A DNA stretch of 12,786 nucleotides from Candidatus Methanofilum arcanum (lineage in GTDB: Archaea; Halobacteriota; Methanomicrobia; Methanomicrobiales; Methanospirillaceae), in assembly GCA_031285085.1 (NCBI GenBank), contig JAITWW010000109.1:1-12786 (forward strand). The letters run 5' to 3'. Below, piece after piece: positions 6,362-12,786 of this stretch. The notes below the pieces were generated by a model. It ran no database searches. It saw only the letters and a program-made list of their open reading frames with translations, and was not told where the DNA came from. The translations under genes and the position numbers were made by a program. Position 1 is the stretch's first letter, and each line of letters starts with the position of its first letter.

Positions 6362-7120
6362 ATGCATGTCAGATCCGAGATTCGGTATGTTGCAGTATCT
6401 ACGATTTTGGTTTCTGTTATTTTAACTATTATCCATCTACTTATTATTCTTGATTTTATCTCATACCAGACCTGCCGGACGTACCTCTATCTCCGCATTG
6501 GAACACCTGGCCTTCCAAACATCTTCTTTTCAAACTATGTACACAATCCAACAGATATCACCCATCTTCTTGGCAATATCAGCCGGTTCTTTATTGCAGC
6601 TGTACTTATCTGCATTATGATCTGGTACCTTCAGAAAAGAGGGGTATTTTTCCCAGGGCAGTTTTATCGAAGAACTATCACATTCTTTTTACTAGGAGTG
6701 CCATTTATCATCTCATCTGTCTCACTGATATCAGGCAGAATGCAGCATATCGGCTACATTTATGGATTTTCTGGAATTGTTTGGGCATATATTGGCTTTC
6801 TCCTTCTCCTTATTGCCATTGCTATTGGCACATATGAGCTTGATCTCTTTGATGGACTGCGCCACCACTATGTATTATGGCCCCCTCTTCTTTTTACTTC
6901 TCTTTTAACCTGTACAGCTCCTATTGTTTTTATTTTTTATCTTTTTGGGAGCCACTGGACAAATATGTTTGGACATTTAGCAGGTCTCTTTGCTGGCATG
7001 CTGATTCCATTCCTCCTTTTACGTATGTATTATGCGAAGATGATGCAAAATCGGAAGTATTCAAGTTATTATCATCTCTTCACAGATGAAGAACCTGAGT
7101 ATCTAAAAAAATTGTTATGA
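6362..7120 (+). CDS. Rhomboid-family intramembrane serine protease
   Basis: A multi-pass membrane protein with rhomboid hallmarks. Numbered from the upstream start at 6227, these are DITHLLGNISRFF (110-122; oxyanion-hole Asn N117 as in HxxxN of GlpG), YGFSGIVWAY (179-188) with the nucleophile S182 in GxSG, and FGHLAGLFAGMLIP (248-261) with the general base H250. The 68-residue spacing between Ser and His and about six helices fit the family. Rhomboids cleave transmembrane substrates within the bilayer; the substrate is unknown. The frame is open from ATG 6227, but ATG 6362 is preferred because it begins just before the first hydrophobic helix and lies downstream of a TATA-like TTTTATAT at about 6281-6288. 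It sits between argC and argJ with no evident link to arginine synthesis. Confidence 0.8.
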   Translation: MHVRSEIRYVAVSTILVSVILTIIHLLIILDFISYQTCRTYLYLRIGTPGLPNIFFSNYVHNPTDITHLLGNISRFFIAAVLICIMIWYLQKRGVFFPGQFYRRTITFFLLGVPFIISSVSLISGRMQHIGYIYGFSGIVWAYIGFLLLLIAIAIGTYELDLFDGLRHHYVLWPPLLFTSLLTCTAPIVFIFYLFGSHWTNMFGHLAGLFAGMLIPFLLLRMYYAKMMQNRKYSSYYHLFTDEEPEYLKKLL

Positions 7121-7130
7121 ACTGGGATAC

Positions 7131-7191
7131 TTCCTTTCCTCCTTCCTTTCCTTTTGATCTCACCTTTTTTTCACAGATTTTTACATACTCC
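7131..7191 (+). terminator. Pyrimidine-rich terminator region after the rhomboid gene
   Basis: Starting 11 bases after the stop there is a long C/T tract (CTTCCTTTCCTCCTTCC and on) and then runs of seven and five Ts, which fits archaeal T-tract termination. It separates this transcript from the argJB promoter. Confidence 0.45.
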
Positions 7192-7336
7192 AGGTTCTTG
7201 TCTTTCGGGCTACGCTACTCTTATTTCATCTCTCAACATACCTGTCCATAGAACATGACTCTCAGATGTTCATGTTTGTTGCCAAACAGCGAGAGAAAAG
7301 TATTGTTTATGTTGAATGATTGCAAGATTTGCAAAA

Positions 7337-7347
7337 TTTGTACATTT
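7337..7347 (+). promoter_or_regulatory. Palindrome-like 11-mer in the argJ promoter, possible operator
   Basis: TTTGTACATTT is the exact reverse complement of the 11-mer before argC (5210-5220). Here it overlaps the upstream edge of the TATA box, where a bound repressor would block TBP/TFB. Confidence 0.3.
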
Positions 7348-7355
7348 AATATAAT
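7345..7355 (+). promoter_or_regulatory. Probable TATA box of argJB
   Basis: TTTAATATAAT is centred about 23 bases before GTG 7373 and 32 before ATG 7382, implying little or no leader. Confidence 0.5.
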
Positions 7356-7372
7356 AATAAGGAACATCAAAT

Positions 7373-8569
7373 GTGAATGAAATGAACTCAAGGCCGATAT
7401 CTGAAATACCAACACAGATCAGGTCCATCTGTGCCATTCAAGGAGTTCGCGCAGCCGGAACTAGGGATGGAAAGTTTGGGCTGAGCCTGATTGAGGCAAC
7501 AGGGGATGCTGCAGCAGTTTTTACAAAAAATATCGTTATTGCAGAGCCGGTTCGCCTCATGCGAGAGCGTATACAGCAAGGAAAACTCTTTGGAATCGTA
7601 GTGAATAGTGGCTGTGCAAATGTACTGACTGGAGAGAGAGGATATCAAGATGCTCTTTTCATGACTGAATGCGCAGCTGATGCGATGCAGATAGATGCGA
7701 AAGAGGTTGGCGTTGCCAGTACTGGAGTTATTGGGCGATACCTCGATATGCCCCTCATCACAAGGCAGTGCAAGAGCCTGACAGGAGCTCTTGGAAATAC
7801 CCCTGCTTGTGAGCATGCAGCAGCAGATGCTATCCTTACCACAGATCTCTTCCAGAAGCATGCTCTTGTTCAGGCAGATGGGTTTTCCATTGGGGGTATA
7901 TGTAAAGGAAGTGGCATGATCGCACCGAATATGGGAACAATGCTTGCATTTCTCTATACTGATGCAAAAATACCAGCAGATCAGTTAAAAACAGCTCTTC
8001 AGTCTGCTGTTGATGAGAGTTTTAATATGGTTGTCGTAGATGGGGATACGAGTACAAATGATGCGACATTTCTGACAGCGACAGGTGAGGCTGGAAGAGT
8101 TGATTCTGCTCTTTTTCAAGAGGCTCTCTCATCTTGTTGTAAATCCCTTGCCCGTCAGATTGCAATTGATGGAGAAGGTGCAAGCAAGCTGATTACCGTA
8201 CATGTTCAGGATGCGAAAAACGTTCAAGATGCTCGCCATGCGGCGTGGACCATTGCTTCATCTCCACTTGTGAAAACCGCTGTCTATGGTTCTGATCCAA
8301 ACTGGGGGAGAATAATTGCAGCAGCGGGACGTAGTGGCTGTGAATTTGATCCAAATGCGATCTCATGTTGGATTGGGAATGGGGAAGAGTTTGCCATTGT
8401 ATGCACAAAGGGTGTTATAAGTCAAGATCTCTCACCTGCTAAAGCGCTCATGAATGGAAAAGAGGTTGTGATTCTCCTTGATCTTGCAGAAGGAACAGGG
8501 TGTGCGACAGCTTGGGGATGCGATTTGACTGAAGGGTATATTGACATTAATGGAAGGTACACAACATGA
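7373..8569 (+). CDS. argJ: Glutamate N-acetyltransferase / ornithine acetyltransferase
   Basis: Transfers the acetyl group from N-acetylornithine to glutamate (and in bifunctional members makes N-acetylglutamate from acetyl-CoA), closing the cyclic arginine pathway. Landmarks are the NSGCANVLTG segment (78-87), ASTGVIGRYL (115-124), the autoprocessing site GSGMIAPNMGTMLAF (179-193) with nucleophile T189, VDGDTSTND, SDPNWGRIIAAAGRSG, and the family C-terminus GCATAWGCDLTEGYIDING. The precursor splits into two chains before T189. The residue preceding it is Gly, while Ala is usual. The 398-residue length is normal. The start is GTG 7373 with AAGGA nine bases upstream; ATG 7382 is an alternative. 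The stop overlaps the argB start by 4 bases (ATGA), so the two are translationally coupled. Confidence 0.96.
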   Translation: MNEMNSRPISEIPTQIRSICAIQGVRAAGTRDGKFGLSLIEATGDAAAVFTKNIVIAEPVRLMRERIQQGKLFGIVVNSGCANVLTGERGYQDALFMTECAADAMQIDAKEVGVASTGVIGRYLDMPLITRQCKSLTGALGNTPACEHAAADAILTTDLFQKHALVQADGFSIGGICKGSGMIAPNMGTMLAFLYTDAKIPADQLKTALQSAVDESFNMVVVDGDTSTNDATFLTATGEAGRVDSALFQEALSSCCKSLARQIAIDGEGASKLITVHVQDAKNVQDARHAAWTIASSPLVKTAVYGSDPNWGRIIAAAGRSGCEFDPNAISCWIGNGEEFAIVCTKGVISQDLSPAKALMNGKEVVILLDLAEGTGCATAWGCDLTEGYIDINGRYTT

Positions 8570-9546
8570 GTGAAATTTCAAACGAAACATCTGAAGCTTT
8601 TGAAGCTTCTGTTCGCCAAGAAGATGTGTTAATTGAGGCGCTTCCCTATATTCAACAGTTTCATGGAAAAACGATGGTAATCAAGCTTGGTGGACATGCC
8701 ATGGTTGATGCATGCGTGATGGAGGCGACGATTAAAGATATCGTGCTTTTGCATATGCTTGGTATCCGTGTTGTGGTTGTTCATGGGGGAGGACCTGAGA
8801 TAACTGACAAAATGAAAGCCCTTGGTAAGGAGCCGAAGTTTGTTGCAGGGCTTCGCATTACTGATTCAGACACCCTTGAGGTTGCACAGATGGTACTGGT
8901 TGGAAAGATCAGTACAAAAATTGTCTCTCTTATCTCAAAACAGGGAGCAAAAGGTGTTGGAATATCAGGAAATGATGCAAATCTCATTATTGCTGAGCGC
9001 ATGAACTCTCGTATTGTGGAGATTGCAGGAAAGAAGGAAGAGGTTGATCTTGGATATGTTGGAGATATCGTGCAGATTAATCCAGGTGTTTTAGATGTTT
9101 TACTGGACTCAGATATCATTCCTGTTGTCTCTCCCCTTGCTATTGATACCTGCGGCAATGATCTTAATATTAATGCTGATACCGCAGCAGGCTCGATTGC
9201 TGTTGCTATGGGCGCATTTAAACTCATTAGCATGACTGATGTTGATGGTATTATGAATAAAGAGAGAACTAAGGTGTATCAGAGAGTGAGTGCTGCTGAG
9301 GCGCGAAGTATGTTTGATGATGGTACGATTCGTGAAGGCATGATTCCAAAAGTAAAGGCTGTTCTTGATGCCATCTCAATGGGTGTTCAGCATGGGCATA
9401 TTATTAATGGAAATCGACATCACAACTTATTGCTTGAGTTGTTTACGGCAAACGGCGTAGGTACCATGATTGTTGAGGATCGAGGAGATAATGGTGGAAA
9501 TTATGATGGAATGCATCCATCGTACCGCTCAGTACGCTCAGTATAA
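8566..9546 (+). CDS. argB: N-acetylglutamate kinase
   Basis: Phosphorylates N-acetylglutamate with ATP, the second step of arginine synthesis. The amino-acid-kinase fold is marked by MVIKLGGHAM (37-46), VVHGGGPEITDKM (72-84), GISGNDANL, the INADTAAGSIA substrate/nucleotide segment, MTDVDGIM and GMIPKVKA. Residues ~19-33 (QEDVLIEALPYIQQF) match the N-terminal helix found in arginine-inhibited enzymes, so feedback inhibition by arginine is inferred. At 326 residues it is about 30 longer than typical, from the N-terminus and from a tail (GDNGGNYDGM onward, ending in SVRSV) encoded partly by a short repeat. It overlaps argJ by 4 bases. Confidence 0.96.
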   Translation: MSEISNETSEAFEASVRQEDVLIEALPYIQQFHGKTMVIKLGGHAMVDACVMEATIKDIVLLHMLGIRVVVVHGGGPEITDKMKALGKEPKFVAGLRITDSDTLEVAQMVLVGKISTKIVSLISKQGAKGVGISGNDANLIIAERMNSRIVEIAGKKEEVDLGYVGDIVQINPGVLDVLLDSDIIPVVSPLAIDTCGNDLNINADTAAGSIAVAMGAFKLISMTDVDGIMNKERTKVYQRVSAAEARSMFDDGTIREGMIPKVKAVLDAISMGVQHGHIINGNRHHNLLLELFTANGVGTMIVEDRGDNGGNYDGMHPSYRSVRSV

Positions 9547-9572
9547 ACCAGTCAGTATAACACTCAGTATAA
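9528..9572 (+). repeat. Four degenerate copies of CTCAGTATAA across the argB stop
   Basis: CTCAGTA (9528-9534), CTCAGTATAA (9537-9546), GTCAGTATAA (9551-9560) and CTCAGTATAA (9563-9572) lie within 45 bases. The argB stop TAA is the end of the second copy, so the repeat shapes the last residues of ArgB. Confidence 0.6.
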
Positions 9573-9623
9573 TAATGAGATGGGTATGTGAGATATCTAT
9601 CAAAATGGAGAATAATAATATTT

Positions 9624-9629
9624 AGGAGG
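9624..9629 (+). promoter_or_regulatory. Strong ribosome-binding site of the thioredoxin-fold gene
   Basis: AGGAGG lies 5 bases before ATG 9635. It is the clearest plus-strand Shine-Dalgarno sequence in the window and fixes this start. It implies a leadered mRNA, unlike argC. Confidence 0.75.
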
Positions 9630-9634
9630 ATGAT

Positions 9635-10162
9635 ATGGATCTGAAAAAAATAAAACCAGTATACCTCGTGCTAAATGTGATTATCATCGTTTGTGTCGCA
9701 GCAATATTGATCTTTGTTGGATTTACACAATTAACAGCATCAGAGGAAGCGTATGAGGTTGTGGATACTGCATGGGAAGTTTTGTATCTTGGTGTCATTC
9801 GTTCTGAAATTATTGGCGAAGAGCGGCAGGGGCGTGTTGATGCATTTATTGAACACAATGCTGGTGTGGCTGATGCATGTCAGATCCTGCATTTTTACAG
9901 CAAAACCTGCTCTGCTTGCATGCGGGTTGAACCATGGCTGAATGCGTTTAGAGAGCGATACCCTGAAGTCTCGTTTCTTTCATATGAACTCCATGATGCT
10001 GATTACCTCAGGCAGCGTACACTTGTGAATAGAGAGTATAGTTCAGACTTGACACTGGTTCCAAGCATATATATCTGTGGGACCATTCTTCTGGGTGTTG
10101 ATCCAATTGAGAAGGCATTTGAACCAATGGCTCTTGCCGTGTATAATCTTCCTGTTCGGTAA
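9635..10162 (+). CDS. Membrane-anchored thioredoxin-fold protein
   Basis: A 175-residue protein with a short basic N-terminus (MDLKKIKPVY), one hydrophobic helix at about 9-31 acting as a signal anchor, a linker (35-80), and a thioredoxin-like domain. The active site is FYSKTCSACMRVEPWL (87-102), a CxxC with C92 and C95, and the cis-proline loop is LVPSIYICG (141-149, P143). The positive-inside rule places the domain outside the membrane, where it may make, break or isomerise disulfides; the electron partner is unknown. Two more cysteines occur, C82 and C148. It follows argB by 88 bases and precedes thiL by 19, so it is probably cotranscribed with thiL, with no evident functional link. Confidence 0.8.
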   Translation: MDLKKIKPVYLVLNVIIIVCVAAILIFVGFTQLTASEEAYEVVDTAWEVLYLGVIRSEIIGEERQGRVDAFIEHNAGVADACQILHFYSKTCSACMRVEPWLNAFRERYPEVSFLSYELHDADYLRQRTLVNREYSSDLTLVPSIYICGTILLGVDPIEKAFEPMALAVYNLPVR

Positions 10163-10181
10163 GAGTCACGTTGAGTAAGAA

Positions 10182-11093
10182 ATGAGAAAAGATGAACGTG
10201 CTCTTATCTCTCAGATTGCTTCGATTATCGGTGAGAGATGTGACGATGATTGTGCGATAATCCCATCTCCTTTTTTTTCATTAGACTCTCCTTCTGGTTC
10301 ATCAAAGGATCTTGTCGTGTCAACAGATATGCTGCATGAGACGACTGATTTTCCAAAAGGAATGAGTGATTGGCAGATTGGATGGATGTCAGCTGCGGTA
10401 ACTCTGAGTGATCTCGCTGCGATGGGTTCTCTTCCTCTGTACCTTTTGCTTGCAATTGGTGCAGATGATCCTTCCCGAGTGAAGGATATTGTTCGTGGGG
10501 CATATGAATGCTGCATGCGGTATGGGGTTCGGTATATTGGAGGAGATCTTGATACACACAGAGAGTGTACAGTTGTCTCAACTGGTATTGGAGAGGTTGC
10601 ATGTGGTTGTGCCGTACAGAGAAGTGGTGCAGGCATTGGAGATCGTATCGGCATTGTAGGTATTCCCGGACGTGCAGAAGCTGGGCTTTTTGGTTGTTTT
10701 GAGTTTTTGATACATCTTCTTGAACCACAGCCACGGGTAGCAGAGGGTCAGGCACTTTTGCGTGCTGGTGCGACGGCGATGATGGATATAAGTGATGGGC
10801 TTATGATCTCGCTTTTTGATCTTGCAAAAGCATCGTCTGTTTGTTGTATGATAGATCTCGACGCCATACCTGTCTTTTCTTCGAACTCTCTGTCTCAAGA
10901 ACAGTGCCGTGATTTTGCATGGTATGGTGGTGGGGATTTTGGATTATTGTTTACGATCCCACCGTCTCATATTGAAAAAATAGAAGGGATTGATACAGAT
11001 GAGATCTTTTTGATTGGGGAGGTGTGTGCAGGGGAAGGGGTTGTATCCTCTTTAGGTTCTTTGATCCCTATTCGTGGATATAGTCACTTTTAG
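10182..11093 (+). CDS. thiL: Thiamine-monophosphate kinase
   Basis: Phosphorylates thiamine phosphate to thiamine diphosphate, the last step of cofactor synthesis. The 303-residue protein shows the PurM-like ATPase order of motifs: DDDCAII (21-27) in the N-terminal metal site, STDMLHETTDFP (47-58), AAVTLSDLAAMGS (71-83), YIGGDLD (118-124), MMDISDGL (200-207) and the C-terminal YGGGDFGLLFTI (248-259). The usual form of the last is GGEDYELLF, so two acidic/aromatic positions differ. N-terminal glycine-rich residues are shorter than in bacterial enzymes. It lies 19 bases downstream of the thioredoxin-fold gene, and its TAG stop touches the stop codon of the opposite-strand ZPR1 gene. Confidence 0.9.
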   Translation: MRKDERALISQIASIIGERCDDDCAIIPSPFFSLDSPSGSSKDLVVSTDMLHETTDFPKGMSDWQIGWMSAAVTLSDLAAMGSLPLYLLLAIGADDPSRVKDIVRGAYECCMRYGVRYIGGDLDTHRECTVVSTGIGEVACGCAVQRSGAGIGDRIGIVGIPGRAEAGLFGCFEFLIHLLEPQPRVAEGQALLRAGATAMMDISDGLMISLFDLAKASSVCCMIDLDAIPVFSSNSLSQEQCRDFAWYGGGDFGLLFTIPPSHIEKIEGIDTDEIFLIGEVCAGEGVVSSLGSLIPIRGYSHF

Positions 11094-11660
11094 TTACTTT
11101 TCATCGTGATTTTCATCTAGTTCTTCAATAATGACATCTGGTCCATCAATAGTTGATGTGCCGTGTGGATCTTCTAAGATCAATGTCATCTCTTTTTTTC
11201 CATCAAGTATATCTCTAATCATCTGCTTTCGTTCATGAATACGTGCAACTATCTCCTCTGTATTATCATCACGTTGGAGAACGGTGTCAAGAACTTTATC
11301 TACACGGGTAAGCACACCTTCTCCATTTGAGATGAAACCTTCACATGCAGGGCCAGGATCTATCTGCACCCCAAGCTCTGGAATGATGATACGTGCTGCG
11401 GTGCTGCGTACCACTCTGCACATGAGCTCTGCTGTTCCTTTCACATGAAGTATGTATCGTGAAGGTGATCTGGTACTCAGGCATTGTGCATCATGTTCAC
11501 GATATCCACATTCTAGACAGGTCATGGACACGATGAGAGTATCAGAAAAGTATGGTATTGATGTGAGGTGGTGATGGTACACAATCTGCGCGCCACACGA
11601 TGTGCAGATCCCAGGAAGCATTATATCTTCTTTTCTCTCTGCCTGTGGATCTGATTCCAT
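11094..11660 (-). CDS. ZPR1-type zinc-finger protein
   Basis: The N-terminus holds one ZPR1 zinc finger, CTSC-x25-CLEC (C19, C22, C48, C51 when numbered from ATG 11660), followed by the conserved beta-rich domain including ILHVKGTAELMCRVVRS and EGFISNGEGVLTRVD and an acidic C-terminal tail (EELDENHDEK). Eukaryotic ZPR1 has two such modules and interacts with elongation factor 1A; archaeal proteins have one and an unsettled role. The frame is open from ATG 11687, which would overlap sepF by 23 bases. ATG 11660 is chosen because it begins 4 bases after the sepF stop, suggesting translational coupling. The two genes are the tail of one minus-strand group and end exactly against thiL. Confidence 0.85.
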   Translation of the reverse strand: MESDPQAERKEDIMLPGICTSCGAQIVYHHHLTSIPYFSDTLIVSMTCLECGYREHDAQCLSTRSPSRYILHVKGTAELMCRVVRSTAARIIIPELGVQIDPGPACEGFISNGEGVLTRVDKVLDTVLQRDDNTEEIVARIHERKQMIRDILDGKKEMTLILEDPHGTSTIDGPDVIIEELDENHDEK

Positions 11661-11664
11661 TGAT

Positions 11665-12024
11665 TTAGGGACCACCGATGCGATCACGGGATATTTTCAC
11701 GTTTCGAGGGGAGATAATGACGTATTGCTGATCACCAAGTCCAACAATGTCTCCACCAACATCAGATGATACCTGTTTGAAGTCTTTCATAACTCTTTCA
11801 AATGTTATTTTATCTTGCTTTAGCCGTGATATGTCAACAACGACAATGTGTCCATCATAGATTTGATTTTTAATGTTCTGAGTTCCTTTGAGATCGGTGA
11901 CGGTTGCAATTTTTATCAGCAATGCCGGTCTATCACTGGATTCATATGTTCCGATGTCAAGGTCTTTGTAATCTTCTGCTGATGTTTCTTCATTAGGATT
12001 TTTGGAAAACGGCCAAAGTCTCAT
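11665..12024 (-). CDS. sepF: SepF-like cell division protein (FtsZ membrane anchor)
   Basis: A 119-residue protein with an N-terminal stretch MRLWPFSKNP able to form a membrane-binding amphipathic segment, an acidic linker (about 11-30), and the SepF domain (about 33-116) ending in GGDIVGLGDQQYVIISPRN. In Archaea, SepF tethers the FtsZ ring to the membrane and is needed for division in FtsZ-containing euryarchaea. The length is as expected for the archaeal form. A TATA box about 29 bases before the start points to a leaderless mRNA. The gene is followed 4 bases later by the ZPR1 protein. Confidence 0.88.
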   Translation of the reverse strand: MRLWPFSKNPNEETSAEDYKDLDIGTYESSDRPALLIKIATVTDLKGTQNIKNQIYDGHIVVVDISRLKQDKITFERVMKDFKQVSSDVGGDIVGLGDQQYVIISPRNVKISRDRIGGP

Positions 12025-12048
12025 GTATTTAACCTCTCTTTGTTTGGA

Positions 12049-12058
12049 GTATTAAATC
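12049..12058 (-). promoter_or_regulatory. Probable TATA box of sepF
   Basis: The minus strand reads GATTTAATAC centred about 29 bases before ATG 12024. It gives sepF-ZPR1 its own promoter in addition to any read-through from the PUA gene. Confidence 0.5.
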
Positions 12059-12098
12059 TACCAGTTATGTCTATTCTATCTATCTCTATCTCAATAGG

Positions 12099-12596
12099 CT
12101 ATTGGATGAGATTCCATATCTCATCGCCAACACAATGCCATGTCTTTACGACTTTTCCTGAGGTTTGCATCAGGAGCTCTTCTGCATTGTAGAGGGCTGT
12201 TCCGATTGCAATGGATTTTTTATGACGTTCATCGACAATGACAACAGGGTGGTTTTGTTCCACATCTGGAGTCACTGCAAGAACGCCAGGGCGCATAATA
12301 TTTGCCCCATTGATGACAAATGAGACTGCACCCATGTCTACGATAACCTGGCGAGTGGTTATGGGGAGTTCAAGTGCTCCGTAAAGGGTTGGAAAGATGA
12401 TATTGTCTACTTCCAAAAGATAAGGCTTTTTTCCAACAAAGTAGATCTTGGTGTCAGAGTTTGTTTCTGCAACTTCGATTGTATTTGTAAGGTATTGTTC
12501 TGCTTCTTCTCCAATCTCTGCATATAGTCTCTCTTTTAGGAGGCTTGCATCAGATTTTCGCAGAGTGTGTCGCTTTTTTATGATTAGTTTTCCCAT
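12099..12596 (-). CDS. PUA-domain RNA-binding protein (archaeal MCT-1/Tma20-like)
   Basis: A 165-residue protein with an N-terminal alpha/beta domain (about 1-80; IKKRHTLRKSDASLLKERL near its start, then KIYFVGKKPYLLEVDN) and a C-terminal PUA domain (about 84-160) recognisable from IVDMGAVSFVINGANIMRPG and the VDERHKKSIAIGTALYNAEE strand. This architecture matches archaeal relatives of eukaryotic MCT-1/Tma20, which act in translation initiation or ribosome recycling; the archaeal role is inferred. The first codon follows the normal family start. It is the first gene of the minus-strand group, 74 bases upstream of sepF. Confidence 0.85.
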   Translation of the reverse strand: MGKLIIKKRHTLRKSDASLLKERLYAEIGEEAEQYLTNTIEVAETNSDTKIYFVGKKPYLLEVDNIIFPTLYGALELPITTRQVIVDMGAVSFVINGANIMRPGVLAVTPDVEQNHPVVIVDERHKKSIAIGTALYNAEELLMQTSGKVVKTWHCVGDEIWNLIQ

Positions 12597-12646
12597 GAAT
12601 TTTAATCCGTGTGCTATTTGTTTTCATGTTCCATGTGGTTACTTCC

Positions 12647-12664
12647 TCTTTTGGAGAAAAGAGA
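12647..12664. repeat. Perfect 7-bp hairpin upstream of the PUA gene
   Basis: CTCTTTT and AAAAGAG flank GGAG on the plus strand (CTCC in the loop on the minus strand). It lies 51-68 bases before the PUA start codon, with no T-tract after it on either strand. It could be part of the PUA 5' leader or a factor-binding site. Confidence 0.4.
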
Positions 12665-12767
12665 CTACATGAGGGAGGGGCTCATTCATTTTTGTTTCCT
12701 TGTTTTTATCTCTATGAGGTTTTTATCTTGAACTGGAACTGATTATCTGAGTGATACTCTTTTGCAT

Positions 12768-12786
12768 ATGAAGTACATTGTACATG
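12768..12786 (+). CDS. Possible start of a plus-strand gene, cut by right edge
   Basis: ATG 12768 opens a frame MKYIVH that is still open at the edge. Only six codons are visible and no ribosome-binding site precedes it, so this is a suggestion. A TTTTTATC at 12720-12727 could be its TATA box. Confidence 0.2.

Noticed and set aside
12647..12664. Hairpin as a riboswitch of the PUA gene
   Set aside because: It is one 7-bp stem without any known aptamer features.
1..12786. tRNA, rRNA, CRISPR array or insertion sequence with transposase
   Set aside because: No TPsiC-loop signature within a cloverleaf, no regularly spaced repeats and no transposase motif were seen in reading the window. This was by eye, so a covariance scan could still find a small RNA.

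Overview
The window comes from an archaeon, most likely a methanogen of the Methanomicrobiales; Methanospirillum-like is a guess from gene content and moderate G+C. The evidence for Archaea is an Orc1/Cdc6 initiator, a stand-alone PUA-domain RNA-binding protein, a single-domain ZPR1 zinc-finger protein, an archaeal-type SepF, and TATA boxes about 25 bases before several start codons, as expected of leaderless transcripts. The species cannot be named from the sequence alone.

The left 2.2 kb is accessory and decaying. The minus strand of 1-385 is the 5' part (most of domain I) of a group II intron that runs off the left edge. Its 5' splice site is fixed by GTGCG and by exon-binding sequences that pair with the flanking DNA. 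That flanking DNA (386-409, minus) looks like the 5' half of domain V of another group II intron, so the arrangement is a candidate intron-in-intron (twintron). Next come a minimal nucleotidyltransferase antitoxin (MntA-like, intact), its HEPN toxin partner (HepT-like, broken by an in-frame TAG), the head of a VbhA-like antitoxin whose C-terminus diverges at a hairpin, and a decayed unrecognised gene.

From 2.2 kb on the genes are compact and intact. A minus-strand cdc6/orc1 diverges from a DUF368 polyprenyl-phosphate transporter, followed by a glycine-zipper membrane protein. The arginine genes follow: argC, a rhomboid protease gene, then argJ and argB overlapping by 4 bases. ArgB, ArgC and ArgJ cover phosphorylation and reduction of N-acetylglutamate and acetyl recycling; argD, argF, argG and argH are not here. 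argC and argJ have separate TATA promoters that share a palindrome-like 11-mer, a possible common operator.

After argB come a membrane-anchored thioredoxin-fold protein and thiL (thiamine-phosphate kinase). thiL abuts, tail to tail with no spacer, a minus-strand group: PUA protein, sepF (FtsZ membrane anchor) and a ZPR1 zinc-finger protein probably coupled to sepF. The last 190 bases are intergenic, with a hairpin and perhaps the start of a plus-strand gene.
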